Positions 59,018 through 64,000 of a stretch of DNA of 64,000 nucleotides are shown piece after piece. The notes under the pieces are model-generated. The model saw only the letters and a program-made list of their open reading frames with translations, searched no databases and had not been told where the DNA came from. Positions within the stretch are counted from its first letter, which is position 1, and each line of letters begins with the position of its first letter. Source of the stretch: Pseudomonas sp. GCEP-101 (GTDB lineage Bacteria; Pseudomonadota; Gammaproteobacteria; Pseudomonadales; Pseudomonadaceae). Both the position numbers and the translations under genes were made by a program. The DNA is taken from the NCBI RefSeq assembly GCF_025133575.1, contig NZ_CP104011.1, positions 124,001 through 188,000 of the forward strand. Reading direction: 5' to 3'.

Positions 59018-59032
59018 TCAGGGACGCTTCCC

Positions 59033-59479
59033 GTGTTCAACAGGATTCTGATCGTCTGTGTCGGCAACATCTGCCGCAGCCCCACCGCCGAACACCTGCT
59101 GCGCGAATCCCTGCAAGGCACTGATATCGCGGTCGGCTCCGCCGGGCTCAGCGCACTGGTCGGCCACCCCATCGACAGCACCGCCCTCGCCATCCTCCGC
59201 CAGCACGGCCAGCAGCCCCACCCGCATCGCGCCCGGCAGGTCACCGCCGAACTGGTGCACGAAGCCAACCTCATCCTGGTCATGGAGCACTCGCAGATCC
59301 AGAGCGTCATCCGCCTTGCCCCCGAAGCACGCGGCAAAACCTTCCTGCTGGGCAAATGGCAGAGCGATCAGGAGATTCCCGACCCCTATCGCAAAGGGCC
59401 GCAAGCCTTCGAGCGCGCCTACGCACTCATCGAGTCCGCGGTCGCGCCGTGGGGCGAACGCCTGCGAATTCGCCGATAA
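59033..59479 (+). CDS. Low-molecular-weight protein tyrosine phosphatase (first copy)
   Basis: The 148-residue protein has the catalytic CX5RS loop (IVCVGNICRSPTAEHLL, Cys9) and the general acid Asp in PDPYRKGPQAFERAY. Such phosphatases (Wzb/Etp) remove phosphate from tyrosine kinases of exopolysaccharide export. A paralogue is 1.5 kb downstream next to the Wzc-type kinase at 61486. Start is GTG with a CAGGGA site. It is the first gene of the accessory polysaccharide locus. Confidence 0.92.
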   Translation: MFNRILIVCVGNICRSPTAEHLLRESLQGTDIAVGSAGLSALVGHPIDSTALAILRQHGQQPHPHRARQVTAELVHEANLILVMEHSQIQSVIRLAPEARGKTFLLGKWQSDQEIPDPYRKGPQAFERAYALIESAVAPWGERLRIRR

Positions 59480-59628
59480 TTTGACGAAAAGCTTTCCCTC
59501 AGAAAAAAGCGTCAGAAATCCTTACAAAGCGATGGTGAAAAAGGCTACGCTTTAGCCCAGCACGACCATATTTGGCTGTTTGGTCTCCCAGTTACGACAC
59601 GTAATTTTCCAGGGGCCTACATCGCTTT

Positions 59629-60681
59629 ATGAAGATCCTGCACATCACCGAGTCCTTCGGCGGCGGCGTCACCTCGGCCATCAACTCCTACATCCTCAAC
59701 TCGCAGCAGCATGAGCACTACCTGCTAGCCTCGGTGCGCAAGGGCGACACCACCGGCGAGGAAACCCAGGGCCTGTTCAAGGACATCGAGCTGGTGCCCC
59801 GTCGGCTCTCCAGCCTGGCGCGAGTGAAGCCGTACATTGACCGCGTGCAACCGGACGTCATCCACCTGCACAGCACCTACGCCGGCGCGCTGATCCGGGC
59901 CCTACCCTTCATCCCCACGCAGAAGATCGTCTATACCCCTCACGGCTTCGCTTTCCTGCGTGGCGACCATCCGCTGATGCTCAAGGCCTACCGCGCCATC
60001 GAATCGCTGCTGGCAAAACGCACCGCGGTCATCGCCGGTTGCGGCCTGGACGAACAACTCATTGCCGGCGAACTGATCGAACCCGGGCATACGCTGGGGT
60101 TGGTCAACGTCTGTGATGAACTGCCGGAAGTTCCTCCAGTGCGCAGCCTTACTCACAAGCCGGTGGTGGGCATGGTCGGGCGCATCAGCCGGCAGAAAGG
60201 TCATGATTACTTCCGCGCGCTGGCGCAGAGCTGTGCAGACGTTGCGCACTTCAAGTGGATCGGAGGCGGCGATGCTCAGGCCATGGCGGACATGGTCGAC
60301 GCCGGCATCGAGGTCACCGGCTGGCGCCCGCGCGGTGAAGTCATCGCGCATATGAAAGGGCTGGACCTGTACTTCCACACCGCCGCCTGGGACGGCTTCC
60401 CGATCTCGGTGCTGGAAGCGGCAAAACTCGACCTACCCATCGCACTTCGACGCATCGGGCCTTTCGTCGCCGAAGGCTTGTCCACGGTGCAGGATCTAGC
60501 CGAGGCCAAACGACAAGTCCTCGCCTTCGCCAGCGGCGATCCGAACGTGCGGGCCGATCTGTCTCGCAACAGCCGCAGCATCCAGGCCCTTCATAGCGGC
60601 GAACACCTGCAGTCATCGCTGGAAAGCCTCTACGCCCGCTTCAACCCGCCCCACTCCGCCCGCCAGCTCGCAGCAGGTTGA
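59629..60681 (+). CDS. Glycosyltransferase family 4
   Basis: The 350-residue GT4/GT-B protein starts MKILHITESFGGGVTSAINS with the N-terminal donor-side glycine loop. It has HLHSTYAGALIRALPF, GMVGRISRQKGHDYF, and the EX7E-like region DGFPISVLEAA where Asp replaces the first Glu. It probably adds a sugar during repeat-unit assembly of the neighbouring polysaccharide. It lies between the two phosphatase genes; the 150 bases before it are AT-richer and may hold a promoter. Sugar and linkage are unknown. Confidence 0.88.
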   Translation: MKILHITESFGGGVTSAINSYILNSQQHEHYLLASVRKGDTTGEETQGLFKDIELVPRRLSSLARVKPYIDRVQPDVIHLHSTYAGALIRALPFIPTQKIVYTPHGFAFLRGDHPLMLKAYRAIESLLAKRTAVIAGCGLDEQLIAGELIEPGHTLGLVNVCDELPEVPPVRSLTHKPVVGMVGRISRQKGHDYFRALAQSCADVAHFKWIGGGDAQAMADMVDAGIEVTGWRPRGEVIAHMKGLDLYFHTAAWDGFPISVLEAAKLDLPIALRRIGPFVAEGLSTVQDLAEAKRQVLAFASGDPNVRADLSRNSRSIQALHSGEHLQSSLESLYARFNPPHSARQLAAG

Positions 60682-61019
60682 TGCCCAGGCCTGTCTTTCA
60701 GGACAGGTCTGAGCTCCTCACGTCTCCCCGCCTCCGATGAGAAGCCAGCCTCTTGATCAAGCAGGCTTTTCGCTTGCTCAAGTCCTACTCAACAGCAGAT
60801 CCCTGATCACCGCACCCACCCTATAGGAAGGGCGATCAGGGCGGCGTTGCGCCACCAGAATTGTCCACTCATACCAGCCTGCCGGAGGTATTCCCTTTAT
60901 CCCGCCTGGGAAAATTCTTAAACCCGGAAAAGGGCCGGAAAGCGCATTGAATCACCTGCACACGCAGCTTAATTTTCGCGGCCCATAGGTAGCGATCAAT
61001 CGAAGCAGCGGTGGTCAGC
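60682..61019. other. Non-coding gap before the second phosphatase, with an ops-like core
   Basis: No gene is supported here. It contains short hairpins (CCTGTC/GACAGG near 60693-60711 and CTTGATCAAGC-like around 60753-60780). It also holds GGTAGCG at 60988-60994, which matches the core of the RfaH-recruiting ops element. A promoter for the phosphatase-kinase-RfaH run is expected but I cannot point to clear -35/-10 boxes. Confidence 0.45.
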
Positions 61020-61466
61020 GTGTTCAAAAACGTCCTGGTTATCTGCGCAGGCAACATCTGCCGCAGCCCGACAGCAGAGCATCTGCTCCGGCGCCACCTG
61101 GCTGGCGCAGACATCCGTGTCAGCTCCGCCGGCCTCACCGCCGTGGTCGGCCACCCCATCGAACCCCACGCCTTCGCCACCCTGCAGCGTCATGGCCAGC
61201 AGCCGCACGAGCATCAGGCTCGCCAACTGACGGCGGAACTGCTGCAGGCCGCGGATCTCGTTCTGACCATGGAACAGCGCCACCTGCAGGACCTCTTCCG
61301 CCAGTTCCCCGAATCGCGCGGCAAGAGCTTCCTGCTCGGCAAATGGCAGCACGACCGCGAAATCCCCGACCCGTATCGCCAAGGGCAGGCCGCCTTCGAG
61401 CATGCCTATGCCCTGATCGAGGAAGGCGCAGACGCCTGGTCCCGACGCCTTCAACCTCAACGCTGA
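61020..61466 (+). CDS. Low-molecular-weight protein tyrosine phosphatase (second copy, Wzb-like)
   Basis: The 148-residue protein is a clear paralogue of the one at 59033 (VICAGNICRSPTAEHLLRRH catalytic loop, DPYRQGQAAFEHAYALIEE acid region). It is followed after 19 bases by the Wzc-type kinase, its expected substrate. I start at GTG 61020 by analogy with the first copy; a GTG nine bases upstream is also possible. Confidence 0.92.
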   Translation: MFKNVLVICAGNICRSPTAEHLLRRHLAGADIRVSSAGLTAVVGHPIEPHAFATLQRHGQQPHEHQARQLTAELLQAADLVLTMEQRHLQDLFRQFPESRGKSFLLGKWQHDREIPDPYRQGQAAFEHAYALIEEGADAWSRRLQPQR

Positions 61467-61485
61467 ACTCTTCAAGAAGCCCCTT

Positions 61486-63729
61486 ATGCAATACGCTCAA
61501 GCGCCCGCCATGACGCCGGCCGTCACCGACGACGACGAAATCGACCTCCTTGCCCTGTTCGGCACCCTGCTCGATCACAAATGGCTGATCGCCGGGATCA
61601 CCGCAGGCTTCATGGTCGCAGGCGCCGCCTACGCCATCCTCGCCGCACCGGTCTACCGCGCTACCGCCACCATTCAGGTGGAGCAGAAGAAGCCGGGCAT
61701 TCCGGGCTTGTCGGACATGAGCGATCTGCTGGGCGCGCAATCCCAGGCTGTCACCGAAATTCAGTTGCTGACCTCGCGCAGCGTTATCGGCAAGGCCGTG
61801 GATGCGCTCAAGCTGGATATCGATATCCAGCCGTCTCGCTTCCCGGTGGTCGGCAATTTCCTCAGTCGCCACTACAGCCCAGACCAGCCTGGCGACATCG
61901 CGCCGCCGGCGCTGGGCATGAGCCGCTTCGCCTGGGGCGGCGAGACGCTGAAAATCTTCCAGCTCGACGTGCCCAATGCACTGTTGGAAAAGAAACTGAC
62001 CCTGATCGCCGGTGAGCATGGCCGCTTCACGCTATTCGACGATGACGACAATCTGCTGGTCGAAGGCAGTGCCGGCCAGCCCGCAGATCACAACGGCGTA
62101 AAGGTGCAGGTTGAAGCCCTCGCCGCCAACCCCGGCACGCGCTTCACCGTGATCCGCGAACGGCGGCTGAGCGCCATCCTCGACTATCAAGACAAGCTCA
62201 ATGTCAGCGAAACCGGCAAGGAATCCGGCATCATCACCCTGTCTCTGGATGACGCACAGCCCGACCAAGCGCTCGCAACCCTGAACGCCATCAGCCAGCA
62301 GTATGTGCTGCAGAACGTCGAGCGCGCCTCGGCCGAAGCTGCTTCCAGCCTGGAATTCCTGCGCGGCCAACTGCCATCAGTACGCAAAGACCTGGAGCAA
62401 TCCGAAAACGCCCTGAGCAGTTATCAGTCCCGTGCCAAGTCGGCAGACATCAGCCTGGAAACCAAGGCACTGTTGGACCAGATCGTCGCGCTGGACACCA
62501 ACATTTCCCAACTGAAGCTGCAACAAGCGGAGATGGATCAGAAGTTCACCCACCAGCACCCCGCCTATCAAGCCCTGATGCGGCAGATCGGCGAGCTGAG
62601 CAGCAAGCAGGCTGGACTCTCCAAGCGTGTAGAGGCGCTGCCGGAAACCCAACAGGACCTGCTGCGCCTGACCCGCGACGTGCAGGTCAGCACCGCCATC
62701 TATACCCAGATGCTGAACAAGGCCCAGGAACTGGACGTCATGCGTGCTGGCGCCGTAGGTAACGTACGTGTCATCGACCCGGCCGATGTCGACATCACCA
62801 AGCCGGTAAAACCGAAAAAGCCGCTGATCGTTGCCATTGCCACCCTGATCGGCCTGTTCTTTGCCATCGCATTGGTGCTGTTGCGCAAGGCACTCAATCG
62901 CGGCATAGAGAACCCCGCAGCGATAGAACAGCTCGGGCTGCCGGTCTATGCATCCATTCCGCACAGCGAACTGCAAAAATCGGAAGAAGATCAGCGCAAT
63001 AAGAACAGCCGCAAGGGTAAGGTCGCTATCAATCCGGCCCCTTTGCTGGCAACCAGCCACCCAACCGACCTTGCCGTCGAGTCTCTGCGCAGCCTGCGCA
63101 CTAGCTTGCACTTTGCCATGCTGGAGTCGGGCGACAATCGCTTGATGATCTCCGGCCCAAGCCCCGCCGTCGGAAAATCCTTCGTCAGCGCCAACCTGGC
63201 CGCCGTGATTGCTCAGGCCGGCCAACGCGTACTGCTGATCGACGTCGACATGCGTAAGGGTTATCTACACAAGGTCTTCGGCACCGATGACAAGAACGGT
63301 CTATCCGACCTGCTCATCCAACGTTGTTCCTTCGACCAGGCACTGAAGCCTACAAAAGTGGGGAACCTCAGCTTCATCTCTCGCGGCCAGATCCCGCCGA
63401 ACCCATCCGAACTGCTGATGCACCCCAACTTTACCGACTTGCTCGAACGGGCCAGCTCCGAATTCGATCTGGTGATCCTGGACACTCCTCCCCTACTCGC
63501 GGTCACCGACGCAGCCATCGTCGGCCGGCAGGCCGGCACCAGTCTAATCGTCACCCGCTTCGGCAAGAACGCTCCACGCGAAATTGAACTGACTATTCGA
63601 CGCTTTGAACAGAACGGCATCGAACTCAAAGGCGCCATTTTCAATGGCGTCGAACGCCGCACCTCGGATTACTACGGCAACGGTGCGTATAGCAATTATC
63701 AATACGTATATCTCTCGGATAAATCCTAA
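61486..63729 (+). CDS. Wzc-type tyrosine kinase and polysaccharide co-polymerase
   Basis: The 747-residue protein has a Wzz/GNVR periplasmic part between membrane helices near 31-53 and 445-468 and a cytoplasmic BY-kinase domain. The kinase motifs are Walker A SGPSPAVGKS (about 555), Walker A' LLIDVDMRKG (about 582) and Walker B LVILDTPPL (about 662). Its C-terminus has a cluster of six Tyr (DYYGNGAYSNYQYVY, about 727-742) for autophosphorylation. Such proteins control chain length and export; cycling with the Wzb-type phosphatase is required. It starts the downstream polysaccharide operon. Confidence 0.94.
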   Translation: MQYAQAPAMTPAVTDDDEIDLLALFGTLLDHKWLIAGITAGFMVAGAAYAILAAPVYRATATIQVEQKKPGIPGLSDMSDLLGAQSQAVTEIQLLTSRSVIGKAVDALKLDIDIQPSRFPVVGNFLSRHYSPDQPGDIAPPALGMSRFAWGGETLKIFQLDVPNALLEKKLTLIAGEHGRFTLFDDDDNLLVEGSAGQPADHNGVKVQVEALAANPGTRFTVIRERRLSAILDYQDKLNVSETGKESGIITLSLDDAQPDQALATLNAISQQYVLQNVERASAEAASSLEFLRGQLPSVRKDLEQSENALSSYQSRAKSADISLETKALLDQIVALDTNISQLKLQQAEMDQKFTHQHPAYQALMRQIGELSSKQAGLSKRVEALPETQQDLLRLTRDVQVSTAIYTQMLNKAQELDVMRAGAVGNVRVIDPADVDITKPVKPKKPLIVAIATLIGLFFAIALVLLRKALNRGIENPAAIEQLGLPVYASIPHSELQKSEEDQRNKNSRKGKVAINPAPLLATSHPTDLAVESLRSLRTSLHFAMLESGDNRLMISGPSPAVGKSFVSANLAAVIAQAGQRVLLIDVDMRKGYLHKVFGTDDKNGLSDLLIQRCSFDQALKPTKVGNLSFISRGQIPPNPSELLMHPNFTDLLERASSEFDLVILDTPPLLAVTDAAIVGRQAGTSLIVTRFGKNAPREIELTIRRFEQNGIELKGAIFNGVERRTSDYYGNGAYSNYQYVYLSDKS

Positions 63730-63855
63730 GGTAATTGAAAAAACCACAACTTTGTAAAGCGGCCCTTTGCCACTCTTGCAACTTTTCAAGAGCTGACTTT
63801 CGAGCGCTCCGGAATTCAGGATTAGTGAAAGCAGTCCTTTTGAAAGGAGAATTTA

Positions 63856-64000
63856 ATGCTGGCGACAACGGAAAAACGTTGGTACTTGGTGCAGTGCAGG
63901 CCCAAGCAAGATTTGCGCGCCCTTGAGCATCTGCAACGGCAAGGTTACGAATGTCTATTGCCAATGCATAAGGTGGAAAAACTTAAACATGGTCAGCGAC
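63856..64000 (+). CDS. RfaH/NusG-family antiterminator, 5' part (cut by window edge)
   Basis: The last 145 bases encode 48 residues starting MLATTEKRWYLVQCRPKQDL, with the NusG N-terminal pattern WYLVQC-RPKQD-RALEHLQRQGYECLLPMHK. RfaH-type members lack the general NusG role and act on long surface-polysaccharide operons through an ops site. AGGAG lies seven bases upstream. Position right after the Wzc-type gene supports a locus-specific antiterminator. The C-terminal KOW domain is outside the window, so NusG itself cannot be fully excluded. Confidence 0.82.
   Translation, partial: MLATTEKRWYLVQCRPKQDLRALEHLQRQGYECLLPMHKVEKLKHGQR

Overview
The window is chromosomal DNA of a high-GC Pseudomonas, probably of the P. 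aeruginosa group but not P. aeruginosa itself. The evidence is gene order (mutS-fdxA-rsmZ-rpoS-nlpD-pcm-surE-truD-ispF-fghA-adhC-gfnR and the long tilS-to-rpsB block), the 344-residue type of DapD, a GacA box upstream of an RsmZ-like RNA, and Pseudomonas REP elements. Nearly all of it is core genome. I see no CRISPR array, insertion sequence, prophage, tRNA or rRNA.

Layout. 1-1310: 3' end of mutS and the ferredoxin gene fdxA. 1389-1686: the small RNA RsmZ and its GacA operator. 1744-6701 (minus): ispF-truD-surE-pcm-nlpD-rpoS, a stationary-phase and repair block. 6761-9879: glutathione-dependent formaldehyde detoxification (adhC, fghA) with its divergent LysR regulator. 9948-11388: a YeeE/YedE membrane protein overlapping a TusA-like protein. 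11389-11758: a repeat island. 11759-16674 (minus): pyrG-kdsA-eno-ftsB-ispD. 16845-37590 (minus): a dense block for translation, envelope and replication (rpsB-tsf-pyrH-frr-uppS-cdsA-dxr-rseP-bamA-skp-lpxD-fabZ-lpxA-lpxB-rnhB-dnaE-accA-tilS), which carries lipid A synthesis, outer-membrane assembly and the first steps of phospholipid, fatty-acid and isoprenoid-carrier synthesis. 37774-42639 (plus): map-glnD-dapC. 42754-44415 (minus): a cation/proton antiporter. 44587-48356 (plus): an ArsC-like reductase, a LysE exporter, dapD, csdA and csdE, facing tcdA (minus). CsdA, CsdE and TcdA together form the ct6A tRNA-modification pathway. 49541-54955 (plus): a glucan synthase of NdvB type, dapE, a 63-codon ORF, an RlmA-like methyltransferase and a small unknown. 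55025-56261 (minus): a cold-shock protein with a long leader and a glycine-zipper exported protein. 56431-58941: plsB.

From about 59000 to the right edge an accessory exopolysaccharide or capsule-type locus begins: a low-molecular-weight tyrosine phosphatase, a GT4 glycosyltransferase, a second paralogous phosphatase, a Wzc-type tyrosine kinase/co-polymerase, and the start of an RfaH/NusG-type antiterminator cut by the window edge. Base composition becomes more AT-rich near this edge.

The least-explained parts are non-coding. They are two copies of a dispersed element with paired nine-base hairpins (11494-11637 and 52171-52318), four REP-like elements in convergent gaps, an inverted repeat in the adhC/gfnR gap, a long hairpin just before the first phosphatase, and a micro-ORF coupled at both ends between dapE and the rRNA methyltransferase gene. 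I did not find a clearly new multi-gene system; the phosphatase-kinase-RfaH locus, which continues past the edge, is the best place to look.
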